From: Flavobacteriales bacterium UBA6049
Lineage (GTDB): Bacteria > Bacteroidota > Bacteroidia > Flavobacteriales_G > Salibacteraceae
Reading direction: 5' to 3'
Assembly: GCA_002429085.1 (NCBI GenBank)
Contig: DIYR01000151.1
Span: forward strand, 1-14,127
DNA length: 14,127 nt
Each line of letters opens with the position of its first letter. Positions within the stretch are counted from its first letter, which is position 1. The notes under the pieces were generated by a model that saw only the letters and a program-made list of their open reading frames with translations, was not told the DNA's origin and searched no databases. Made by a program: the position numbers and the translations under genes. Positions 1 through 7,454 of the stretch are shown piece after piece.

Positions 1-200
1 TTAGCATCTCTGAGATCGGATAAACTATATGAGGTATTTGGCACTACGCCCGCCTGTCTTATTGCTGGGCATTCTGGAAAAGACACTTTTGACTCTGCTT
101 TCGTCAAAAACATTCTGGTATGTCTATACCCACCTACCTTAGTAGATGATACTCCTGACATGCTCAATTGATTATGTGTATAAAACTTCACTATACTCAT
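1..200 (-). CDS. Partial hypothetical protein (5' end), downstream of the giant fibre
   Basis: An open frame starts with ATG at 200-198 and runs off the left edge without a stop, giving 66 visible residues that begin MSIVKFYTHNQLSMSGVSST. The start is well supported: it shares one base with the stop codon of the fibre gene (TAATG), the junction type used repeatedly in this operon. The visible part has no signal peptide, no membrane segment and no motif I recognise. Its place directly after the fibre suggests a fibre-associated protein, for example a tail protein, fibre chaperone or further receptor-binding component, but this is inference from position only. Confidence 0.7.
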   Translation of the reverse strand, partial: MSIVKFYTHNQLSMSGVSSTKVGGYRHTRMFLTKAESKVSFPECPAIRQAGVVPNTSYSLSDLRDA

Positions 201-3200
201 TACACTGCTCCTCCATCAGTTATTGTCCAATTATGATCATCGATTAATCTTTGTCTTGCTACAGCGGCTAAACTTCCTGATGAAACAGTGCTAGAAACTG
301 TTAGCAACACATCGTTTTGGACATTTTGTGACTCTATTAAAACAAGTAAGCTTTCATAATTGCTTGATGAGATTGAAGTTCCACTCATAAACAAGTCCAT
401 GGAAGTTACATTTTCAAAATTCCACGTATCAATTGAATAGGAATACGGTATACCACGCATCATGCTGGTCATGTTTGTTGCACTTGAGGTATCCCAATCT
501 CCTATGTAATGATTGAACTCACAAAACCTTAGAAACTGTGAGAAGTTTTCTACTTGAGACACATCCCACTTACCTGTATTTGAGGCATTTCTGAAGTTTT
601 GCCCATAAACACTCGCCCCCCAAAACATGGAACTCATGTTAGTAACATTGCTAACATCCCAAGTTAATGGCTTAGTATAAGTACTTGCTGGATCTCCATT
701 GTTAAAAGCTGTTGCAGTTCTGAAAACAGATGCCATATTTATGCATGATGATGTATCCCAATCTCCAACGTATTGGTTAAATACATAAGCATTGTAGAAA
801 AGACCTCCAATATCACTACAACTAGAAACATCAATAGGATCTATACCATTAGTAGCCCTTAATTCTTGATTAAAGGATTCTGCGCTGTGAAAACAGCTAG
901 CTAACGAAGTAACACTGCTTGTATTCCACATTATAGGGCTGGTACTTTCGCCAGGTAGTTCGCCATTATTAAATAGTGTTGTACCGTGTAAAAACAGTGA
1001 AGCGTCCGTTACATTAGAAAAATCCCAACTACTTAAATTTTGATTGAATGCAGAACAACCGCTAAATGCAAAAGAAACATCTGTTATACTGCTTGTATTC
1101 CAGTTTAAAGGTGCCCCAGATACTCCTGAAGCCGCACCATTATTAAATGTAGAACATCCAAAAAACATTTCCTTAATGGTAGTTACAAGATTTGTATTCC
1201 ATGCATCAATACCATTAGAAGCATTCAGTTTTTGATTGAATGAAGAACAACCTTCAAACATAGAAGACATGTTCGTTACACTACTTACATCCCAATTTAT
1301 AGGAACTCCTGTTACACCTGCAGCTTCGCCATTATTAAAATTAGAACAGCCTTGGAACGCTCCTCGCATTGAGTTTACAGAACTGGTATCCCATGCTCCC
1401 ACATATTGATTGAACTGCGAATCATGGAACATATAGTACATATTTGTTACGTTACTCACATCCCAGTTATCAACTCCATTAGATGCTTTTAACTCTTGGT
1501 TAAAGCTGGTTTCGGCAAACAACCTTGAGAAACTAATTACCTCACCAACATCCCACGTTAATGGATTACTTGCTGTATTTGTTGACTCTCCGTTGTTAAA
1601 CGAACTTGCTTTATAAAACATCCCTGTTATATATACTACTGAGCTCATATTCCAACTAGATAGGTCTTGATTAAATACGCTATCACCTTGGAACATTCCA
1701 GTTGTATTTGTTGCACTACTTGTATTCCAACTTGAAACATCTTGGTTAAAAGAAGCATTGTAGAACATGTAAGAGAAATCTGTTACCTGTCCAACATTCC
1801 ACGCTAAAGGAGAATTGTTATCATTCGCAACATCTCCATTGTTAAATTGTGATGCTCCCATAAACATGTATGACACGTTAACAGCACTGCTCACATTCCA
1901 ATTAGACAGATTTACGTTGAAGCCAGTGCAACCCCTAAAAGTTTCATGGAAATTAGTTACGCTTGAGACATCCCAATTAGATACATCTCCTGAAAATAGT
2001 GTGCAGTCTTTAAATGCTTGCTGCAGAGTGGTTACATTGCTCGTGTTTTTATTATTGAAACCTATACCTTGAAAACTAGCACAACCATTAAAGGCATAAC
2101 GTAAGTTGGTTACTTTATCAAACTTCCAATTTGTACAATCTGGGTTAATTTGTGAACACCTACTAAAAATACCATGAAGATCTACCGCATTGTCGAAACT
2201 AAGACTTGATAAACCTACGCCATCAAACAATTGACAACCAGAGAAAAGACTACTAAAAATTTCTACATGTGATGTCTCCCAAGAGCTAAGATTATTGATT
2301 CGATTAAGGTTAGAACAATTCATAAAAGCATAACGAAGATCTGTGCGTAAATCAGGAGAATCCGTTGCCTTAATTTCTTCTAAGTTCGAACATCCACAAA
2401 ATGATGCAGACACAATACTTGCTCGACCAAACTGATTCACATACGTTACCTTGCTATGATCTGGATTCCAATTTGCAAACGTTGTATAAGGATACCAGCC
2501 GAAACGCATGCTCGTATCGCTTGCAGAATCTATTGCACAAAACTTAATTCGTTGTATTCCTGCATTAACATACTTGTGCACCCTACGAGTATGAGTAGTC
2601 ACTAACTCTACTGATCCATCTCCCCAATCTACAACTATATCTTCGCCAGCATACATCGTCATACTGTTAGTATCGCTACTATCAGTATCCGTTATTGTAG
2701 TATCTACTTCTACAATGGTCCAATCTTCTTCTAGAATATCAACGGAATTTTCATAAAGACCTTCCCAAGAATTATAGTGATAGACATCTTGTTTACCCCA
2801 AGTATCAGGTAGTATTGGGTTTATTATATTTCCTGCAATATTACCGTTATTGTGATATAATACTGTACCACTCCCTTCATTAAACGCGGCATGAATAGGT
2901 TGACTACCGCCACTTTTAAAATTGAAGAATTTGCTAGTCGATGGTGATAATGGCACACCATCATCTGAATTATACGCAGCTAATATTTGACAACCAGGTT
3001 CTCTTGCATTAGCATGATCTCCAGTACCATTATCAGTAAATGTGATATTCCAATTTTGAGTATAATTATGAAGTGTAATACCACTTTCATAATTAGGATT
3101 AATTGTTCTATCAATTTCATGATGTATTACTAAACGACAGTAGTCATCTGTCTGTATGGCATTAGGTAAGTTTACATTATATGTAGAACCATTAAATCTG

Positions 3201-5152
3201 TATGTTATTACAGAATTGGAATTTGTTATTAATACCCTTCTATTATTAGAGTTTTTCAATCCAAAAATAGCTTGGTCTAATGAATTATTATCTATAAATA
3301 TAAAGCTGATTTCTTGAGGTCTTACAGAGTTAATTAGTTCTATATGTGCTACACCATCACCTTTAAAACAATTCGCCTCCACCAATTGTAGTGGGTATTT
3401 AATTTTACCTTTTTGATCTAATAAGGAATTTTTAGCATCTCTTCTGCTATCTTTTGCATTAAAAGGTATTTTAACTTCCCCATCAATTTTAAAGTCATCT
3501 ATGTACAGCTTAGACAAGCCTGCTTCATCAGATGTAAAATAGAAATTATCTATAGAGGCCATTTCTTTCCCATAATAGTATGCTGTCTCTACCCTCGTAT
3601 TATTGAAGACTAGTGAATCATTTTCTATTAAGTTAAGTCCTGGTTCTAAACGTAACTCAAGTCTAGCATAGGATAGTAAATTATGAACCATCCATAAACT
3701 ATTTGCTACTCCGCCATTAGCATCTAGTGCGGCTTGATATACCTCATCATACGTAGCATCTGGTAAGAGTAATAAATCATCTATTTCATCTTGTCTACTT
3801 TGAATCTTTAATTGATCATAAAACGCCTTTAAAGATTCCATTGTATAGCTATTACCAATAGGTACTAGTAGGCTTCCGTTCGGATCGTTATTGGCTAAGT
3901 TAGCAACGACTCCGTTTATAGCATTAATTGCATCATTATTATAAACTCTTAAGTACCCACCTTTTTCCACATATATTTTAGCCCTAAACCGACCTGTTGA
4001 CAGGTGGGGATTTAGATCTCTAAAGTTAAAAGTTAACCCAGATTGATAACACGCTGCATAGTAACCTTCCCCATCGTTATCATCATAGAACCCTGCCGTT
4101 TGACTATTTGGGGTATTTCCTAAGTTAATAGTACCATCTAAGTTGTATAAATCTCCATTTGACTCACATAGGTTATTCACCCAAAAAGTTGCACTATAAC
4201 TATTACTCGAAATACCAAAAGGATACCTAGCCAAAACATTACTAAAACTTGGATAGTTAATAACTCCGTTATCTGGCAAATTCAATAGTGTACTGTAGTT
4301 GGTATCACTCTTAATCTCTTGAGTATCTAAAAGGTTTATTGGTGTATATCCTTTTTCATTTAAGAAACTATAAGGCACATCTATATCAGTAGTATGAAAA
4401 ACTTCTGGGTTTGAATCTACAATAGTTGCATTTAGTTTATTCCCACTAGAATCATAAGAAATAGTTCCATCTCCTTCTTCACAGGTATACCACCTAATCT
4501 CACGACCAGTTGGTTCAAAACCTATATATGGTTTGTAAGCATCATTGTACTCTCTAACATCCCATATACATCCGTTTGACCCGTTCAGCAACTGGCTCAA
4601 AGACAAACTAATCATCTGTTGAGAAATTAAACCAAAGGAATTAAACGTAGCTTCTAGTTTATCGTCAACATAAAGTTTAACCAGACATTCCCGCGAAGAG
4701 TAGTTTGTAGCAGTAATGCTTACAGCAATTTTAGCAAACCTTGATTCACAATCTACACTAGACACTGAAACAAATTGTTCCGAAAAACTATCACTAGCTG
4801 AATTACGGTAAGAAAGTTTTAGTCTGTAAACCTCATTTGTGTATTCTAGTTCTAAGTTATTTATTGGGCTTTCATTGCTGAATTCAGCAATGAAAGCATT
4901 TTGTGATCCACTTGCTTTATACCAAAGTGAAAAGCTTTGTGAATCTCCTGTTTTCGTGATTTTGTAAATAGTGCTTGAAGAAGGACAACTAACGTATGCC
5001 GCATCTCCACCTCTATAGCATCTACCTGGAAACACTTCTCCAGATCTATCTCCAATGGAAGACTCTATTCTTCCATCAACTTTTGGCGTATGATAGTCGT
5101 CATTAAACCAACTACCTACAACGTGTTGTGGCGCGGGAATTTTTGGCTTCAT
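200..5152 (-). CDS. Giant tail fibre / receptor-binding adhesin with LamG-like and BspA-type (DUF285) repeats
   Basis: The product has 1650 residues. Its likely role is host-receptor binding at the tail tip, inferred from gene order and architecture. Visible modules in order: a concanavalin/LamG-like sandwich near 43-245 (RCYRGGDAAYVSC, then EEGDGTISYDSSGNK near 225-239); a second sandwich-like region with a helical insert near 388-555; a second LamG-like copy near 590-775 (NCFKGDGVAHIEL, NEGSGTVLYHNNGN); a PKD-like VDWGDGS motif near 843; then about 905-1590 of BspA/DUF285 leucine-rich rungs of the form W-[DN]-[VT]-S-x-V-T-N-M-x-x-M-F-x-G-C-x-x-F-N. The C-terminus (SSNYESLLVLIESQNVQ ... RQRLIDDHNWTITDGG) is a typical end for BspA-like proteins. 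At least 22 rungs can be counted. There is no obvious signal peptide, as expected for a virion protein rather than a secreted adhesin. The start overlaps the upstream stop by one base. The BspA call is strong from the motif; the fibre role is inferred. Confidence 0.85.
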   Translation of the reverse strand: MKPKIPAPQHVVGSWFNDDYHTPKVDGRIESSIGDRSGEVFPGRCYRGGDAAYVSCPSSSTIYKITKTGDSQSFSLWYKASGSQNAFIAEFSNESPINNLELEYTNEVYRLKLSYRNSASDSFSEQFVSVSSVDCESRFAKIAVSITATNYSSRECLVKLYVDDKLEATFNSFGLISQQMISLSLSQLLNGSNGCIWDVREYNDAYKPYIGFEPTGREIRWYTCEEGDGTISYDSSGNKLNATIVDSNPEVFHTTDIDVPYSFLNEKGYTPINLLDTQEIKSDTNYSTLLNLPDNGVINYPSFSNVLARYPFGISSNSYSATFWVNNLCESNGDLYNLDGTINLGNTPNSQTAGFYDDNDGEGYYAACYQSGLTFNFRDLNPHLSTGRFRAKIYVEKGGYLRVYNNDAINAINGVVANLANNDPNGSLLVPIGNSYTMESLKAFYDQLKIQSRQDEIDDLLLLPDATYDEVYQAALDANGGVANSLWMVHNLLSYARLELRLEPGLNLIENDSLVFNNTRVETAYYYGKEMASIDNFYFTSDEAGLSKLYIDDFKIDGEVKIPFNAKDSRRDAKNSLLDQKGKIKYPLQLVEANCFKGDGVAHIELINSVRPQEISFIFIDNNSLDQAIFGLKNSNNRRVLITNSNSVITYRFNGSTYNVNLPNAIQTDDYCRLVIHHEIDRTINPNYESGITLHNYTQNWNITFTDNGTGDHANAREPGCQILAAYNSDDGVPLSPSTSKFFNFKSGGSQPIHAAFNEGSGTVLYHNNGNIAGNIINPILPDTWGKQDVYHYNSWEGLYENSVDILEEDWTIVEVDTTITDTDSSDTNSMTMYAGEDIVVDWGDGSVELVTTHTRRVHKYVNAGIQRIKFCAIDSASDTSMRFGWYPYTTFANWNPDHSKVTYVNQFGRASIVSASFCGCSNLEEIKATDSPDLRTDLRYAFMNCSNLNRINNLSSWETSHVEIFSSLFSGCQLFDGVGLSSLSFDNAVDLHGIFSRCSQINPDCTNWKFDKVTNLRYAFNGCASFQGIGFNNKNTSNVTTLQQAFKDCTLFSGDVSNWDVSSVTNFHETFRGCTGFNVNLSNWNVSSAVNVSYMFMGASQFNNGDVANDNNSPLAWNVGQVTDFSYMFYNASFNQDVSSWNTSSATNTTGMFQGDSVFNQDLSSWNMSSVVYITGMFYKASSFNNGESTNTASNPLTWDVGEVISFSRLFAETSFNQELKASNGVDNWDVSNVTNMYYMFHDSQFNQYVGAWDTSSVNSMRGAFQGCSNFNNGEAAGVTGVPINWDVSSVTNMSSMFEGCSSFNQKLNASNGIDAWNTNLVTTIKEMFFGCSTFNNGAASGVSGAPLNWNTSSITDVSFAFSGCSAFNQNLSSWDFSNVTDASLFLHGTTLFNNGELPGESTSPIMWNTSSVTSLASCFHSAESFNQELRATNGIDPIDVSSCSDIGGLFYNAYVFNQYVGDWDTSSCINMASVFRTATAFNNGDPASTYTKPLTWDVSNVTNMSSMFWGASVYGQNFRNASNTGKWDVSQVENFSQFLRFCEFNHYIGDWDTSSATNMTSMMRGIPYSYSIDTWNFENVTSMDLFMSGTSISSSNYESLLVLIESQNVQNDVLLTVSSTVSSGSLAAVARQRLIDDHNWTITDGGAV
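360..2420 (-). repeat. BspA/DUF285 leucine-rich repeat array in the fibre gene
   Basis: This is the coding segment of the BspA-like solenoid. At least 22 rungs share the core W-D-V-S-x-V-T-N-M-x-x-M-F. Six longer compound units each begin FNNG, with first bases at 1846, 1600, 1339, 1147, 973 and 706 reading leftward. The first five units are 82, 87, 64, 58 and 89 residues long; the sixth runs about 89 residues to roughly 440. The repeats are clear in protein but diverged in DNA: the FNNG codons differ and flanking bases are not conserved. This looks like an old duplication held by protein selection rather than a recent DNA expansion. End positions are approximate. Confidence 0.85.
2661..2688 (-). 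other. Possible RNA hairpin with GNRA-type loop, fibre linker
   Basis: Arms of 12 bases (2661-2672 and 2677-2688) pair at 11 of 12 positions, with one A-A mismatch in the transcript, around a four-base loop that reads GCGA, a GNRA-type tetraloop. It lies in the Asp/Ser/Thr-rich linker just before the WGDG motif. A structure this good could arise by chance in 14 kb of AT-rich DNA, so it is listed as a weak candidate. Confidence 0.3.
4868..4897. repeat. Perfect 30-bp loopless palindrome inside the fibre gene
   Basis: The half-site GCTTTCATTGCTGAA is followed at once by its exact reverse complement, with no spacer and no mismatch; pairing stops at the next base on each side. The centre is GAATTC. 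It spans exactly ten codons of the fibre (AFIAEFSNES, residues 86-95) in the first LamG-like module, and the reading frame and domain pattern run through it undisturbed, so it does not look like an insertion. In RNA it could form a stem of about 13 base pairs. A perfect match of this length is not expected by chance in a window of this size. Function unknown. Confidence 0.9.
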
Positions 5153-5892
5153 TACATATTTGAGTATTCAAGAGACAACACGTATTGATCTGCCCCAATT
5201 ACGGTTACTAAAAAGGAATCTACCAATCCTACTTTTTGACTTAATAGTGGTATTACGCCATCTGGCAAATAGATGTAAGGAACTATATTGCCATCAGCCA
5301 TATCGCTTTCAATTGATTGAGATTGATAACCTTGTGTTGCTTTATAAACACGAGTTGATTCTATAAACCCACTTGATGAAAGCTTTTGATACAAAAAAAC
5401 ATCCCCCTCATTAACAGATATACCTGCCGTAGGGTATGACGGTGCCAATGTTAGCCCATAAGAATATGTTCCATCTTGAGATAAGGTAAAGCGATAAGCA
5501 TGCCCTACTTGCCCGCCTTGAATTTTCAACTGAGAAACTCCTTCTTCTAATGAAACGGCATTAAACTGATATTGACCTAAGTCTATCATCAACTCTCCGT
5601 ATGCAGAATGCGTAACAGCATTAGGCTTGTAAGTATCAAACTTATCCTGATCTGCCATCTCTACCCAATTACTATTGGCTATTCCACCTACAAGTCTGTA
5701 ATGTTTTTGACTTCCGTCAGATTGTACTTCTGTGGTAAACAATCCAGGATACCTTGTTGCTTCAGGTATATTTTCTTTTGAATCATATTCAGCCTTAGAA
5801 TAATCTCCGACTACTTCATGAGGTTGCAGTGGTGCATCCTCTACACGTATTATTTGTGCTGGCAAACCAGCTTTTGCTACTCCGTTACTCAT
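5152..5892 (-). CDS. Baseplate-distal or fibre-connecting protein
   Basis: The product has 246 residues. Residues of roughly 43-80 hold the pattern IPEATRYPGLFTTEV ... YRLVGGIANSNWVEM. It resembles a short module (R-x-x-G, V, Y-x-L-x-G-G-x-x-N-x-x-W) that I know from tail-fibre and baseplate-associated proteins of Bacteroidota phages. The rest is predicted to be mostly beta strand (HAYRFTLSQDGTYSYGLTLAP, then VFLYQKLSSSGFIESTRVY). There is no signal peptide or membrane segment. The start overlaps the preceding stop as ATGA and the stop overlaps the fibre start as TAATG, so translation is probably coupled to both neighbours. A link between baseplate and giant fibre, or a short fibre, is the best guess from context; no specific function is demonstrated. 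Confidence 0.6.
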   Translation of the reverse strand: MSNGVAKAGLPAQIIRVEDAPLQPHEVVGDYSKAEYDSKENIPEATRYPGLFTTEVQSDGSQKHYRLVGGIANSNWVEMADQDKFDTYKPNAVTHSAYGELMIDLGQYQFNAVSLEEGVSQLKIQGGQVGHAYRFTLSQDGTYSYGLTLAPSYPTAGISVNEGDVFLYQKLSSSGFIESTRVYKATQGYQSQSIESDMADGNIVPYIYLPDGVIPLLSQKVGLVDSFLVTVIGADQYVLSLEYSNM

Positions 5893-6851
5893 GACAAGGT
5901 GATTTTATAGTTCGCTGAACTTGGAAAAGGCGCGGTTGGCTGGTATCTGTAATATTTATACTCTCGCTCATTGGTTCCATCAAAGCTTTTCACCAAAATT
6001 GTGGCCTCGCTTGACTTAAAAACATCAGTTTGAGGCACAGAAAGTGTTCCTTCAAACATTACCTCGCTTAATGATTTACCCGGAGGTATTACTATATCAA
6101 TGGATGTGTCTCCAGCTTCAACAGGAATATTAATGGTGTTTACATTATCCCACACATCATTACTCATAGCACGAACTCCGTCTGAGTCAGTTAGCTGAGT
6201 TCCATTCTTTTGGTACCTTGTTTTGTAGCGAACACTAATTGATTTTGCACTCGATTGAACTTCACCAGCTTGAATTGGAGTTCCTGACGGATTCCCTAGG
6301 TTATCATACTTCTGCAGACCTTGCTCGTAACTTATACGCGTAGTGTAAGAAAGGGTTTCAGGCTCATAATACACCTGACCTCCATGCACATAGTTTAAAT
6401 CTCCAGAGTCTGAAGAGGAATGAATTTCTGATCCATTTTCAATAAAATGCACTCTATTGAAATCGCCCGCATCTTGTTTCTGGTAAATTGCATTGATATT
6501 AGCTGCAAACTCTTGTCCTACTTCATAAGTAGTTGCACCATCTAATCTTAGCGACAATGTTGGTGCCTGATAAGAAGCTGGCACAACCGTAGTAAGCATG
6601 TTGGTAATAACCTGAAGCAAGGTAGTATCACTGCTTACAACTGTATTATTGGTATACATTCCAACCCCTTCACCTTTTACAGTAATGTCGGATCCTAACT
6701 TTAAATTAGCAATAGACTGGCTATTGATTTGATTAAGTAAGAACGAAGCTTTATCGTTCAACTCGGTTTCTAGATGATCAAAATTGCCATCTAACTCTTC
6801 AAAGGTTAATGGGGTGTTTTGATCTTTATCTCTTCTTCTAATAAGTGCCAT
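5889..6851 (-). CDS. Tail fibre-like protein with baseplate-attachment N-terminus
   Basis: The product has 320 residues. The N-terminus RRRDKDQNTPLTFEELDGNF matches the recurring 'PLT-x-E-E-L-D-x-N-F' start of many phage tail-fibre and tail-tip proteins, taken to be the part that docks on the baseplate. It is followed by a short coiled-coil-like stretch (residues about 22-48). The remainder is beta-rich and repetitive in character, with several VRYKTRY/TTRISY type strands, and no enzymatic motif is visible. It begins two bases after the stop of the LysM gene and ends overlapping the next gene as ATGA. The fibre/baseplate assignment is from the N-terminal motif plus position. A collar or tip-appendage role is an alternative. 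Confidence 0.65.
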   Translation of the reverse strand: MALIRRRDKDQNTPLTFEELDGNFDHLETELNDKASFLLNQINSQSIANLKLGSDITVKGEGVGMYTNNTVVSSDTTLLQVITNMLTTVVPASYQAPTLSLRLDGATTYEVGQEFAANINAIYQKQDAGDFNRVHFIENGSEIHSSSDSGDLNYVHGGQVYYEPETLSYTTRISYEQGLQKYDNLGNPSGTPIQAGEVQSSAKSISVRYKTRYQKNGTQLTDSDGVRAMSNDVWDNVNTINIPVEAGDTSIDIVIPPGKSLSEVMFEGTLSVPQTDVFKSSEATILVKSFDGTNEREYKYYRYQPTAPFPSSANYKITLS

Positions 6852-6853
6852 GA

Positions 6854-7162
6854 TTAATACACGTATTTTATTTCGACATAATTGCTTGCTATATATCCAT
6901 CGTTCACGTAAATCATGCTTGATTCTGGTGGTAATTCAAAATAGCTAGCAGGGTTATGGTGTGTAGCAGAAAAATATGCTACTACATCTGTGTTCATTGG
7001 TACAGATGCCACCAACAATGTATCGCCTGGTTTGGCTTCATAATCCCACGGCAGATTGTTGTCTGCTAGTATTTGTGCAATTCCTTCTGGACTTCCAAAA
7101 TACTGCAGCGCTATATCTAGTAAGGTTTGATTATGAAGTACTGTTATTCTTTTTTTACCCAT
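6854..7162 (-). CDS. LysM-domain tail protein (gpX-like)
   Basis: The product has 102 residues. Residues of about 5-52 form a LysM domain: ITVLHNQTLLDIALQYFGSP, then an I-L-A-D-N-N-L helix and K-P-G-D-T-L-L-V. Small LysM proteins such as P2 gpX and the LysM part of T4 gp53 sit at the baseplate, where the fold binds protein neighbours or peptidoglycan. The C-terminal half is an unrecognised extension ending SNYVEIKYVY, which makes the protein longer than a bare gpX. The start overlaps the end of the gp25-like gene by eight bases. Its place is unusual: in P2-like order gpX precedes the hub gene, whereas here the LysM gene follows spike and gp25-like genes. Confidence 0.75.
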   Translation of the reverse strand: MGKKRITVLHNQTLLDIALQYFGSPEGIAQILADNNLPWDYEAKPGDTLLVASVPMNTDVVAYFSATHHNPASYFELPPESSMIYVNDGYIASNYVEIKYVY

Positions 7163-7454
7163 AGGTCACTTCTAATAGTAAGGTTCCGTTTGGTTTCATT
7201 TCAAGTTCTTTTACGATCCCTTGATCTTTTTCAACTTGAAGTCCTATTTCGTTTTCGAGTTTTACTCTAGTAATGTAGGTGAGTGGACTACTGAGATAAT
7301 CTTCTAATCCAATACCGGTAGTTGGCGCATACTTTAAATCGCCTTTATTGGTCAACAAAAGCAATTCCGCATTCTGCTGATCTGTATTTCCAACGACTAA
7401 GCCATCTGTAATTCGAATGTCTCCATCGTTATCTAGCATGATTCCTTTAGCCAT
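7155..7454 (-). CDS. Small baseplate wedge-like protein (gp25/gpW-like)
   Basis: The product has 99 residues, close to the compact gp25-like family found in contractile phages. The centre reads A-E-L-L-L-L-T-N-K-G-D-L-K-Y-A-P-T-T-G-I-G-L-E-D-Y-L, which matches the 'I-x-x-I-L-x-T-x-x-G-E-x-x-x-x-P-x-x-G' core. The Glu-Pro-Arg motif typical of T4 gp25 is not seen; A-P-T-T stands in the corresponding place. That makes this a divergent member or a Bacteroidota-specific analogue. Known gp25-like proteins sit in the baseplate wedge and help nucleate sheath assembly. Its position straight after the spike gene, with an eight-base overlap, supports the call. Confidence 0.6.
   Translation of the reverse strand: MAKGIMLDNDGDIRITDGLVVGNTDQQNAELLLLTNKGDLKYAPTTGIGLEDYLSSPLTYITRVKLENEIGLQVEKDQGIVKELEMKPNGTLLLEVTYG

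Noticed and set aside
1044..2072. Plus-strand open frames within 1044-1235 and 1815-2072
   Set aside because: They lie opposite the fibre repeats, have no start context, and their sequence simply mirrors the antisense of the repeated FNNG/WDVS codons.
200..2420. Variable region of a diversity-generating retroelement at the fibre C-terminus
   Set aside because: No reverse transcriptase or template repeat is in the window, and the repeat units differ at all codon positions and not mainly at adenines. The Asn/Ser richness follows from the BspA motif.
3988..4001. Short inverted repeat ACCTGT-TG-ACAGGT in the fibre gene
   Set aside because: Six-base arms are expected several times by chance in a window of this size.
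5160..5366. Plus-strand 68-residue open frame
   Set aside because: It is fully antisense to a well-supported gene and has no family resemblance or leader.
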